Part shown: piece after piece, positions 1-5,394 of the stretch
Position numbering within the stretch: position 1 is the stretch's first letter
Layout: each line of letters starts with the position of its first letter
The notes under the pieces: generated by a model
The model's input: only the letters and a program-made list of their open reading frames with translations
The model's database searches: none
Told to the model about the DNA's origin: nothing
Program-made: the position numbers and the translations under genes
Assembly (NCBI GenBank): GCA_005787665.1
Contig: SYAB01000226.1
Location: 1-5,394 of the forward strand
DNA length: 5,394 nucleotides
Reading direction: 5' to 3'
Origin: Actinomycetota bacterium
GTDB lineage: Bacteria > Actinomycetota > Actinomycetes > Mycobacteriales > Mycobacteriaceae

Positions 1-300
1 GAAGTGGATGTCGGCGATCACCGGGATGTTGCTGTGCCTGGCGATCTCGGCCAGCGCGTCGGCATCTTCCTGTCGCGGACAGGCCACCCGGACGATGTCG
101 CATCCGGCGGCGGTCAACTCCGCGATCTGCTGCAGCGTGGAGTTGACGTCATGGGTCTTGGTGGTGCACATCGACTGCACCGAGATCGGGTAGTCACTGC
201 CGACCCCGACATCGCGCACCATCAGTTGTCGGGTCGCGCGGCGCGGGGCGAGGGTGGGCGGCGGTGCGGCCGGCATACCCAGGCCGATGGAGGTGGACAT
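1..300 (-). CDS. ispG: IspG (GcpE), 4-hydroxy-3-methylbut-2-enyl diphosphate synthase, N-terminal part
   Basis: This enzyme converts 2-C-methyl-D-erythritol 2,4-cyclodiphosphate to HMBPP, the penultimate step of the MEP isoprenoid pathway, in the cytoplasm with a [4Fe-4S] cluster. Exactly 100 codons are present, starting [10 protein letters not shown]; the gene is cut by the left window edge (family members are roughly 380-390 residues). The visible part is the start of the TIM-barrel domain. It carries stretches nearly identical to the M. tuberculosis protein as I recall it: [20 protein letters not shown] (about residues 40-59) and [20 protein letters not shown] (about 65-84). The cluster-binding cysteines lie in the C-terminal part, outside the window. 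The ATG at 300 is supported by AGGAG seven bases upstream and by the alignment. It is the last visible gene of the dxr-rip1-ispG operon, 10 nt after the rip1 stop. Confidence 0.97.
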   Translation of the reverse strand, partial: MSTSIGLGMPAAPPPTLAPRRATRQLMVRDVGVGSDYPISVQSMCTTKTHDVNSTLQQIAELTAAGCDIVRVACPRQEDADALAEIARHSNIPVIADIHF

Positions 301-307
301 CTCGAAT

Positions 308-312
308 CTCCT
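308..312 (-). promoter_or_regulatory. Ribosome binding site of ispG, overlapping the rip1 stop codon
   Basis: On the minus strand AGGAG lies seven bases before the ispG ATG. The rip1 TAG stop (311-313) shares two bases with it, so ribosomes finishing rip1 sit on the ispG start signal. This suggests translational coupling or reinitiation, and it fixes the ispG start. The motif and overlap are seen; the coupling is inferred. Confidence 0.75.
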
Positions 313-1552
313 ACTGGAACAACCGGATCGGGTTGACAAGGTCGGCGGTCACGGTCAACGCCATATAACCGACCACCACGATGAGGACCACATAGGTGGG
401 GGCCAGCAGTTTGCCGTAGTCCACCGGCGCCGCCGGAAGCAGACCGCGGGCGGCGCGAACCATATTGCGCAGCTTCTCGTAGAGGGCCACGGCGATGTGT
501 CCGCCGTCGAAGGGCAGCAGCGGCACCAGGTTCACCGCCCCGAGTACGAAGTTGAGCTGCGCCAGGAAGAACCAGAACGCCACCCACAGGCCGTGGTCGA
601 CGGTGTCGCCGCCGATGATGCTCGCGCCGACGACGCTGATCGGGGTCTCGGGGTCGCGTTCGCCGCCGCCGATCGCGTGCACCAGGGCTCCGACCTTGGT
701 CGGGATCGTGGCCAGGGATTTACCCAGTTCGACGGCCAGGTCACCGGTGAAGGCGAAGGTCGCCGGGACGGCCGAGAGCGGGTTGTAGTGGGTGGGACCG
801 TACTGTGCGGCGACGATGCCGACCGCTCCCACGTCGGAGGGGCCACTGGCCGCACCGCCGCCGGCCGGGGCGACCCAGCGCTGGGTGGTGCTGACGTCTA
901 CCACCGCGTCGACGGTGGAGGTCCGCCCGTCCTGCGTGCGCTCCACGACGAACGGGGTCGGCCCCGAGGACTTCTGCACGGCGGCCACCATCTGCTCGAA
1001 GGTGTTCACCTCGGTAGCGCCGACCCGGACGACCACGTCACCGGGCAGCAGCCCCGCCTGGGCGGCCGGCCCCGACCCGGTGCACTCGCCGAGTTGCCCC
1101 TTGACGACCTCCGGCTTCACACAGCTGGTCTCGCCGACGATCGCGGTCGTCGGCGGGTGCAGGTTGGGCAAACCCCAGACCACGGCGATGCCGTAGATCA
1201 GCACCAGGCCGATGACGAAGTTCATCGCCGGACCGGCGAACAACACCGCGACCCTCTTCCAGGTCTTCTGCTTGTACATCGCGTACGGCTCGTCCTCGGG
1301 CCGGAGCTGGTCTGCCGGGGTCATCCCGGCGATGTCGCAGAAGCCGCCCAGCGGGATCGCCTTGAGCCCGTATTCGGTGGTACCCAGCGAGTTCGGCCGC
1401 ACCGTCGACCACAGCGTCGGGCCGAAGCCGACGAAGTAGCGGCGCACTTTCATCCCGGTGGCCCGGGCGACCCACATGTGGCCACATTCGTGCAACGCCA
1501 CCGAGAGCAGGATCGCCAGGGCGAACAGCACGATGCCTACCACGAACATCAT
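311..1552 (-). CDS. rip1: Rip1, site-2-type intramembrane zinc metalloprotease
   Basis: This is an M50-family membrane protease that cuts transmembrane substrates within the bilayer. In M. tuberculosis Rip1 (Rv2869c) completes cleavage of the anti-sigma factors RskA, RslA and RsmA. The protein is 413 aa from the chosen ATG (the M. tuberculosis protein is about 404). The zinc motif HECGH is at residues 21-25 in the first membrane segment (about 1-20). Further hydrophobic segments lie at about 101-127, 322-347 and 384-406. A PDZ-like domain at about 140-205 includes [15 protein letters not shown]. The second catalytic motif, [12 protein letters not shown], starts at about 341, with the metal-ligand Asp near 349. 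All catalytic parts are present. After WST (about residue 50) there are a few more residues than in the M. tuberculosis protein. The start MMFVVGIV matches M. tuberculosis; a GTG at 1561 would add three residues but has no better ribosome binding site. It lies 10 nt downstream of dxr. Confidence 0.96.
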   Translation of the reverse strand: MMFVVGIVLFALAILLSVALHECGHMWVARATGMKVRRYFVGFGPTLWSTVRPNSLGTTEYGLKAIPLGGFCDIAGMTPADQLRPEDEPYAMYKQKTWKRVAVLFAGPAMNFVIGLVLIYGIAVVWGLPNLHPPTTAIVGETSCVKPEVVKGQLGECTGSGPAAQAGLLPGDVVVRVGATEVNTFEQMVAAVQKSSGPTPFVVERTQDGRTSTVDAVVDVSTTQRWVAPAGGGAASGPSDVGAVGIVAAQYGPTHYNPLSAVPATFAFTGDLAVELGKSLATIPTKVGALVHAIGGGERDPETPISVVGASIIGGDTVDHGLWVAFWFFLAQLNFVLGAVNLVPLLPFDGGHIAVALYEKLRNMVRAARGLLPAAPVDYGKLLAPTYVVLIVVVGYMALTVTADLVNPIRLFQ

Positions 1553-1562
1553 GAGACACACT

Positions 1563-2741
1563 TCATCGGGACGATGCGACCTCCTGTGCCGCGATCACCT
1601 CGCGGGCACGTTGCCGGGCCCAACGCTGGGCTTCGAGTAACTCCTCCACGGTAGCCGGTGGCACCGACCACTGGTCAGCGGCCGCCAGCACGTCAGCGAT
1701 TGTTCCCACGATCGCGGGGAATCGGATCCGGCCGGCCAGGAAGGCCTCGGCGGCCTCCTCGTTGGCGGCGTTGTAGACCGCGGTCAGACATCCTCCGGTC
1801 TGCCCGGCCGCACGCGCCAGGTCCACCGACGGGAAGACAGCGTTGTCCAGTGGCTCGAATTCCCACCGCGACGCCGTGCCGAAGTCGCAGGCGGGAGCGG
1901 ATCCGGCGACCCGCTCGGGCCAGCCCAATGCCAGCGCGATCGGCAGCTTCATATCCGGCGGACTGGCTTGGGCGATGGTGGAGCCATCGACGAAGGTGAC
2001 CATCGAGTGCACGATCGACTGCGGGTGGACGACCACCTCGATACGGTCGTAGGGCACCCCGAACAGCAGGTGCGTCTCGATCAACTCCAGGCCCTTGTTG
2101 ACCAGCGAGGCCGAGTTCAGGGTGTTCATCGGGCCCATGTTCCAGGTGGGGTGGGCGCCGGCCTGCTCGGGTGTCACCGCCTCCAGGGCGGGCGCCGACC
2201 AGCCCCGGAACGGGCCGCCCGAGGCGGTCAGCACCAGTTTCGCCACTTCGTCGGCGCCACCGGCCCGCAGGCACTGGGCCAGCGCCGAGTGTTCGGAGTC
2301 GACGGGGACGATCTGGCCCGGTCGGGCCGCCTTGAGCACCAATGGGCCACCGGCCACCAGGGACTCCTTGTTGGCCAGCGCCAACCGTGCACCGGTCCCC
2401 AGCGCCGCCAACGTGGGTTCCAGCCCCAGCGCGCCGACCAGGGCGTTGAGCACGACGTCCGCCTCGGTCTCCCGCACCAGCCGGGTCGCGGCGTCCGGGC
2501 CGCTGAAGGTGACCCCGCCGACCCGGTCGGCGGCCGCCGGGTCGGCCACGGCGATGGGCCCGACCCCGGTCGCGGCGCGCTGGCGCGCCAACAGATCCGG
2601 ATTTCCCCCACCGGCGGCGAGGCCGACGACCTCGAAGCGGTCGGGGTTGGCAGCGATCACCTCCAGTGCCTGCGTGCCGATCGAGCCGGTGCTGCCGAGA
2701 ATCAGCACGCGTAGGGGTTTCACCCGACCATTGTCGCGCAC
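1563..2741 (-). CDS. dxr: Dxr (IspC), 1-deoxy-D-xylulose 5-phosphate reductoisomerase
   Basis: This cytoplasmic enzyme rearranges and reduces DXP to MEP with NADPH and a divalent metal. It is the first committed step of the MEP pathway and the target of fosmidomycin. From the GTG at 2741 it is 392 aa. The NADPH loop GSTGSIG is at residues 16-22 and LANKESLV at 122-129. The metal ligands are D148 and E150 in VDSEHSA, and E219 in KGLELIETH. The flexible active-site loop with HPTWNMGP is at 197-204, and a C-terminal helical domain follows. All key residues are present. The C-terminus ends about 20 residues sooner than the M. tuberculosis protein, whose tail is not catalytic. The start is uncertain: GTG at 2723 ([10 protein letters not shown]) is equally close to the conserved core, and neither has a clear ribosome binding site. 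It is the first gene of the operon with rip1 and ispG. Confidence 0.96.
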   Translation of the reverse strand: MRDNGRVKPLRVLILGSTGSIGTQALEVIAANPDRFEVVGLAAGGGNPDLLARQRAATGVGPIAVADPAAADRVGGVTFSGPDAATRLVRETEADVVLNALVGALGLEPTLAALGTGARLALANKESLVAGGPLVLKAARPGQIVPVDSEHSALAQCLRAGGADEVAKLVLTASGGPFRGWSAPALEAVTPEQAGAHPTWNMGPMNTLNSASLVNKGLELIETHLLFGVPYDRIEVVVHPQSIVHSMVTFVDGSTIAQASPPDMKLPIALALGWPERVAGSAPACDFGTASRWEFEPLDNAVFPSVDLARAAGQTGGCLTAVYNAANEEAAEAFLAGRIRFPAIVGTIADVLAAADQWSVPPATVEELLEAQRWARQRAREVIAAQEVASSR

Positions 2742-2760
2742 CGGTGGCGCGGCGCTGTGA

Positions 2761-2776
2761 TGTGATGCCCGTCACA
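2761..2776. promoter_or_regulatory. Perfect CRP-type operator TGTGA-N6-TCACA
   Basis: TGTGATGCCCGTCACA is an exact match to the CRP-family consensus TGTGA-N6-TCACA, which mycobacterial CRP (Rv3676 family, cAMP-responsive) also recognises. It sits in the divergent region between dxr and the MPT83-like gene. It ends 5 nt before the -35 element of the SigK-like promoter and lies 20-35 nt upstream of the GTG 2741 start of dxr. A second TGTGA directly precedes it (2756-2760). It could act on either gene, by activation or by blocking. The match is seen; which regulator binds is inferred. Confidence 0.6.
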
Positions 2777-2781
2777 GCGGC

Positions 2782-2808
2782 CAATCCGGGCGCGGCGAAG
2801 AACCGAAT
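2782..2808 (+). promoter_or_regulatory. SigK-like promoter of the MPT83-type gene
   Basis: CAATCC (2782-2787), a 15-nt spacer and CCGAAT (2803-2808) fit the mycobacterial SigK consensus as I recall it (CCATCC and CCGAAT). There is one mismatch in the -35 and none in the -10. The spacing is identical to the promoter of the next gene at 3694-3720. Transcription starting about 7 nt after the -10 would give a leader of roughly 50 nt. The fit is supported by the downstream gene, because mpt83 is a known SigK target in M. tuberculosis and M. bovis. Confidence 0.75.
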
Positions 2809-2852
2809 GGTCATTGGGGTCTCGCGATGGGACCTGCTCATTCGGAGGGATC

Positions 2853-2860
2853 AAAGGAGA
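2853..2860 (+). promoter_or_regulatory. Ribosome binding site of the MPT83-like gene
   Basis: AAAGGAGA lies 8 nt before the ATG at 2869. It is a near-ideal Shine-Dalgarno sequence, and it decides the start over an in-frame ATG at 2827, which would put 14 polar residues before the signal peptide. Confidence 0.85.
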
Positions 2861-2868
2861 TTGACCTT

Positions 2869-3576
2869 ATGACTGTTCACCGCACGGTTGTGACCGCCGC
2901 CGGCTTGGCCGCGGTTGCGGCGCTGGCGCTGTCGGGCTGCTCGACGGCCACCAAGGACAAGGAGGCCACCGCCACGTCCAGCGCCACCACCTCGTCGGCG
3001 ATGACCACCACATCGGCGATGGCCGCCCCCGCCGCCGGCGATCTGGTCGGAGCGGGCTGCGCGGCCTACGCGGAGGCCAACCCGACCGGCCCGGCCTCGG
3101 TGGAGGGGCTAGCCAAGGAGCCGGTCGCAACCGCGGCATCCAACAGCCCGGTGCTCACCACCCTGGCCGGTGCCCTGTCGGGCAAGCTCAACCCTGACGT
3201 CAACCTGGTCGACACGCTCAACAACGGCGAGTTCACCGTGTTCGCGCCCACCGACGAAGCGTTCGGGAAGATCGACGCCGCGACCATCGAGAAGCTCAAG
3301 ACCGACTCCGAGCTGCTGTCCTCGATCCTGACCTACCACGTGGTGTCCGGCCAGGCCGGTCCGGCAGCGGTCGTCGGCGAGCACAAGACCGTGCAGGGCG
3401 CCGCGCTGACCGTCACCGGGTCCGGCAACGACCTCAAGGTCAACGACGCCGGAGTGGTCTGCGGCGGCATCAAGACCGCCAATGCGACGCTGTACCTGAT
3501 CGACACCGTGCTGATGCCGCCCGCGGCACCGGCCGAGCCGACGTCGGCAGCACCCACCACCACCCCGACACCGTAG
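2869..3576 (+). CDS. mpt83: MPT83-like fasciclin (FAS1) domain lipoprotein
   Basis: This is a cell-surface lipoprotein of the MPB83/MPT83 family. Its exact role is unknown; FAS1 domains usually mediate adhesion. It is 235 aa. A lipoprotein signal peptide (1-23) has hydrophobic [12 protein letters not shown] and lipobox LSGC, with Cys24 the lipidation site. A Thr/Ser/Ala/Met-rich linker follows (25-56) with a short tandem repeat. Residues 58-220 form one FAS1 domain, with the first conserved box [11 protein letters not shown] at 122-132 and the second, ILTYHVV, at 153-159. Cys64 and Cys198 match the disulfide pair of MPB70. A Pro/Thr/Ala-rich tail (about 221-235) extends past the usual end at MPPA and is unlike M. 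tuberculosis MPT83. Linker and tail are plausible O-mannosylation sites. It has its own SigK-like promoter and a hairpin after the stop. It is paralogous to the next gene (120/163 identical). Orthology to mpt83, rather than a lineage-specific copy, is likely but unproven. Confidence 0.9.
   Translation: MTVHRTVVTAAGLAAVAALALSGCSTATKDKEATATSSATTSSAMTTTSAMAAPAAGDLVGAGCAAYAEANPTGPASVEGLAKEPVATAASNSPVLTTLAGALSGKLNPDVNLVDTLNNGEFTVFAPTDEAFGKIDAATIEKLKTDSELLSSILTYHVVSGQAGPAAVVGEHKTVQGAALTVTGSGNDLKVNDAGVVCGGIKTANATLYLIDTVLMPPAAPAEPTSAAPTTTPTP
2986..3021 (+). repeat. Two-copy 18-nt tandem repeat in the lipoprotein linker
   Basis: ACCACCTCGTCGGCGATG (2986-3003) is followed directly by ACCACCACATCGGCGATG (3004-3021), 16 of 18 bases identical. 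In frame it encodes TTSSAM then TTTSAM. It looks like a slippage duplication in a low-complexity Thr/Ser linker between the lipid anchor and the FAS1 domain, and may vary in number between strains. Confidence 0.7.
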
Positions 3577-3588
3577 TCACCATTCTCG

Positions 3589-3642
3589 ACGGAGGCGCGG
3601 GATCGATTTTGCCACAAGGCAATTGCGGTCCCGCGTCTCCGT
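3589..3642 (+). terminator. Long nested hairpin after the MPT83-like gene, probable terminator
   Basis: The arms 3589-3605 and 3626-3642 pair over 17 bp with two G-U wobbles and no bulge. The 20-nt loop itself holds a smaller hairpin, TTGCC-ACAA-GGCAA (3609-3622). The structure starts 12 nt after the stop codon. No T tract follows, as is common for mycobacterial intrinsic terminators. It separates the two fasciclin genes, consistent with the second having its own promoter. The pairing is seen; terminator activity is inferred. Confidence 0.7.
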
Positions 3643-3693
3643 TGTGGTACGCGTCGCCTCACTCGCCCCCGTCCGGAAGGTGACATACACCAC

Positions 3694-3720
3694 CCATCCG
3701 CGGACCGCCCCGCACCGAAT
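3694..3720 (+). promoter_or_regulatory. SigK-like promoter of the MPT70-type gene
   Basis: CCATCC (3694-3699), a 15-nt spacer and CCGAAT (3715-3720) match both recalled SigK hexamers exactly. It lies downstream of the hairpin at 3589-3642 and gives a predicted leader of roughly 40 nt before the ATG at 3770. The layout repeats that of the upstream promoter. Confidence 0.8.
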
Positions 3721-3756
3721 CACCGATGACAGCGCCGCACCGGCGCACCCACCATC

Positions 3757-3763
3757 GAGAGGA
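3757..3763 (+). promoter_or_regulatory. Ribosome binding site of the MPT70-like gene
   Basis: GAGAGGA lies 6 nt before the ATG at 3770. It supports this start over upstream in-frame starts (frame open from 3623), which would translate through the hairpin and the promoter. Confidence 0.75.
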
Positions 3764-3769
3764 ACCCTC

Positions 3770-4363
3770 ATGACGAACACGACCTCCACGGCACGCAAGG
3801 CCATCCCGGTCGCCGGCCTGGCCGCGGCCGCGATCAGTTTCGCCCTCGTCGCCGCGCCGACTGCGGCCGCCGACCTGGCCGGCCCCGGCTGCGCCGGCTA
3901 CGCCGCGCAGGTTCCGACCGGCCCAGGCTCGGTCGGTGAACTCGCCAAGGTGCCGGTGGCCACCGCAGCCGCCAACAGTCCGGTGCTGACCACGCTGGCC
4001 GCCGCGGTCTCCGGTCAACTCAATCCGCAGGTCAATCTCGTCGACACTCTCAACGGCGGCCAGTTCACGGTGTTCTCACCGACCAACGACGCCTTCGCCA
4101 AGATCGACGCGGCCACCCTCGAGACGCTCAAGACCGACTCTGCTCTGCTGACCTCGATCCTGACCTATCACGTGGTGCCCGGTCAGGCCAGCCCGGATCA
4201 GGTGGTCGGCACCCACACGACCGTCCAGGGCGCCAACCTCACCGTCAGCGGCAGCGGCGATCACCTCATGGTCAACAACGCCTCCGTGGTCTGCGGCGGC
4301 ATCCCGACCACCAACGCGACGGTCTATCTCATCGACTCGGTGCTGCTGCCTCCCGCCGCCTGA
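3770..4363 (+). CDS. mpt70: MPT70-like secreted fasciclin (FAS1) domain protein
   Basis: This is a secreted protein of the MPB70/MPT70 family, the soluble counterpart of MPT83. Its biochemical role is unknown. It is 197 aa. A Sec signal peptide spans about 1-34, with a basic start (TARK), a hydrophobic core and probable signal peptidase I cleavage after TAAA before Asp35. There is no lipobox Cys. Mature residues 35-197 are one FAS1 domain, with [11 protein letters not shown] at 99-109 and ILTYHVV at 130-136. Cys41 and Cys175 match the MPB70 disulfide pair. The protein ends LLPPAA, like M. tuberculosis MPT70 and without the Pro/Thr tail of its upstream paralogue. Their FAS1 regions align without gaps, 120/163 identical by hand count. 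It has its own SigK-like promoter. In M. tuberculosis dipZ lies between mpt83 and mpt70; here there is none. Calling it the mpt70 orthologue rests on order, export type and similarity. Confidence 0.88.
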   Translation: MTNTTSTARKAIPVAGLAAAAISFALVAAPTAAADLAGPGCAGYAAQVPTGPGSVGELAKVPVATAAANSPVLTTLAAAVSGQLNPQVNLVDTLNGGQFTVFSPTNDAFAKIDAATLETLKTDSALLTSILTYHVVPGQASPDQVVGTHTTVQGANLTVSGSGDHLMVNNASVVCGGIPTTNATVYLIDSVLLPPAA

Positions 4364-4393
4364 GCGCGGGCCGGGCGACGGCACCACATCGAG

Positions 4394-4433
4394 CGGCCAG
4401 GGCGGCGTGCTTCTCCTTCACGCCCCCTGGCCG
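4394..4433 (+). terminator. Hairpin after the MPT70-like gene, probable terminator
   Basis: CGGCCAGGG (4394-4402) pairs with CCCTGGCCG (4425-4433), and GGCGTG (4404-4409) pairs with CACGCC (4419-4424). This gives 15 bp with a single bulged C at 4403 and a 9-nt pyrimidine-rich loop. It begins 30 nt after the stop codon and ends 25 nt before the photolyase ATG. No T tract follows. The pairing is seen; its role as a terminator is inferred. Confidence 0.7.
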
Positions 4434-4458
4434 GCTCCATTTCGGGCAGCATGTGACC

Positions 4459-5394
4459 ATGCCGACAGTCCTGTGGTTGCGCCGCGATCTTCGCCTGGCC
4501 GACCATCCCGCCCTTCTGGACGCCGCCGCGAACAGTCGCGACGTCTTGGCCTGTTTCGTCCTCGATCCCCGACTGGAGGCCGGCAGCGGGGCGCGCCGCC
4601 TGCAGTTCCTCGGCGACTCGCTTCGCGAGTTACGCGACGTTCTCGACGGTCGCCTGCTGATCGCCCGCGGCCGGCCGGAGGATCGACTACCCCAGATCTG
4701 CGCCGCCCTGGGCGCGGAATCGGTGCATGTCTCCGCAGATTTCAGTCCTTTCGGGATACGCCGGGACGCCGCCGTCGCCGACGCGCTGGGCGGCGGCGGG
4801 GTTTCCCTGCTGGCCACCGGCTCGCCCTATCTGGTCTCCCCCGGACGGGTCACCAAGGACGACGGCACCCCCTACAAGGTGTTCACCCCGTTCTTCAACC
4901 GGTGGCGGGAGATCGGCTGGCGAGCGCCGGCGCCCTCCGACCCCGCCGAGGTGGTCTGGATCGACCCCGGCGGAGTCGGAGGGTTGCCCGACCCCGTCGA
5001 CCCGCCCGATCCCCAGGTGTCACTGGAGATGCCGGCCGGCGAGACGGCCGCCCGCCAGCGCTGGGCGGAGTTCCTCGCCGACGGAATGGGCGACTACGCC
5101 GACGGCCGCGACCGGCCGGACAAGCCCGGCACCAGCCGGATGTCGGCGCACCTGAAATTCGGCACCATCCACCCCCGGACCATGGCGGCGAGCCTGAACC
5201 CGCGCGAGTCCGGGGGCGCCGCCTACCTGCGCGAACTGGCCTTCCGGGACTTCTACGCCGCGGTACTGCACCGCTGGCCGGCCAGCGCCTGGCGGAACTG
5301 GAACCCGACCTTCGACGCCATCGAGGTCGACACCGGACCGGCCGCGCAGGCCGCCTTCGAGGCCTGGAAACAGGGCCGCACCGGCTACCCGATC
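4459..5394 (+). CDS. phr: Class I DNA photolyase (cryptochrome/photolyase family), N-terminal two thirds
   Basis: This flavoenzyme uses blue or near-UV light to split UV-induced pyrimidine dimers in DNA. The frame is open for 312 codons to the window edge; family members are about 450-480 aa. The N-terminal antenna domain begins MPTVLWLRRDLRLADHPAL (residues 1-19), typical of the family. YKVFTPFFNRW is at 139-149. The FAD-binding domain is entered with TSRMSAHLKFGT (225-236), LRELAFRDFY (257-266) and GRTGYPI (306-312), the start of the GxTGxPxxDA motif. The remaining FAD and electron-transfer residues lie outside. The ATG at 4459 gives the family-typical start; an in-frame GTG at 4453 would add two residues, and neither has a clear ribosome binding site. 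CPD specificity is likely, but a (6-4) or cryptochrome-type role cannot be excluded from this part. No promoter is evident in the 25 nt after the hairpin. Confidence 0.93.
   Translation, partial: MPTVLWLRRDLRLADHPALLDAAANSRDVLACFVLDPRLEAGSGARRLQFLGDSLRELRDVLDGRLLIARGRPEDRLPQICAALGAESVHVSADFSPFGIRRDAAVADALGGGGVSLLATGSPYLVSPGRVTKDDGTPYKVFTPFFNRWREIGWRAPAPSDPAEVVWIDPGGVGGLPDPVDPPDPQVSLEMPAGETAARQRWAEFLADGMGDYADGRDRPDKPGTSRMSAHLKFGTIHPRTMAASLNPRESGGAAYLRELAFRDFYAAVLHRWPASAWRNWNPTFDAIEVDTGPAAQAAFEAWKQGRTGYPI

Noticed and set aside
254..1654. Long plus-strand open frame (466 codons) opposite rip1
   Set aside because: It mirrors the rip1 reading frame in GC-rich DNA. The translation is rich in G, R, H and D with no domain, and the opposite strand encodes an unmistakable Rip1.
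2739..2746. Palindrome CACCGGTG at the dxr start
   Set aside because: Eight bases with asymmetric flanks is expected by chance in GC-rich DNA; no family of operator is suggested.
1968..2760. Plus-strand open frames of 221-248 codons opposite dxr
   Set aside because: They are shadows of dxr caused by third-position GC bias; no start signal or recognisable motif.
1693..2841. Long minus-strand open frame (382 codons) overlapping dxr in another frame
   Set aside because: The product is Arg/Gly-rich low complexity, while the dxr frame carries every catalytic motif.
2827..2868. In-frame upstream ATG for the MPT83-like gene
   Set aside because: It would add 14 polar residues before the signal peptide, and the strong AAAGGAGA lies inside this stretch, pointing to ATG 2869.
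3623..3769. Upstream in-frame extension of the MPT70-like gene
   Set aside because: It begins inside the hairpin and runs through the SigK-like promoter; the signal peptide starts properly at 3770.
4451..4456. ATG at 4451 as photolyase start
   Set aside because: It is followed at once by TGA and is in a different frame from the photolyase.
4329..4817. Minus-strand open frame (162 codons) across the photolyase start
   Set aside because: Arg/Ser/Ala-rich with no motif, and antisense to a clear photolyase N-terminus.
1..5394. Search for tRNA, rRNA, CRISPR arrays, insertion sequences, toxin-antitoxin genes
   Set aside because: Nothing seen: no tRNA-like cloverleaf, no regularly spaced repeats, no transposase, and no vapBC43-like pair beside dxr as in M. 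tuberculosis. No gene-free stretch exceeds 200 nt.

Overview
The window is high-GC DNA from a mycobacterium or close relative. The strongest evidence is the gene order dxr-rip1-ispG on the minus strand, followed by divergent MPT83/MPT70-type fasciclin genes. All five proteins I could compare from memory match their Mycobacterium tuberculosis counterparts closely. It is probably not from the tuberculosis complex. The vapBC43 pair and dipZ, which in M. tuberculosis lie near or between these genes, are absent, and a DNA photolyase follows that M. tuberculosis lacks. An environmental, possibly rapid-growing, species is my inference; the species is not determined.

Left part (1-2741, minus strand, read right to left): a tightly packed operon. 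dxr makes MEP in isoprenoid synthesis, rip1 is a membrane-embedded site-2 metalloprotease, and ispG is a late MEP-pathway enzyme that runs off the left edge. The genes are about 10 nt apart, and the rip1 stop codon lies inside the ispG ribosome binding site.

Middle (2742-2868): a divergent control region. It holds a perfect CRP-type palindrome next to a SigK-like promoter that faces right.

Right part (2869-4363, plus strand): two paralogous single-FAS1-domain exported proteins, first a lipoprotein (MPT83-like), then a secreted protein (MPT70-like). By hand count they share 120 of 163 aligned residues with no gaps. Each has its own SigK-like promoter with an identical 15-nt spacer, and a long hairpin separates them. 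A second terminator-like hairpin follows, then the first 312 codons of a class I DNA photolyase that runs off the right edge.

How they may work together: Rip1 is known in M. tuberculosis to cleave the anti-sigma factor RskA and so release SigK, and SigK drives mpt83/mpt70. This window therefore seems to hold both a protease of the SigK pathway and two of its outputs. The photolyase next door raises the untested idea of a link to light or singlet-oxygen stress.
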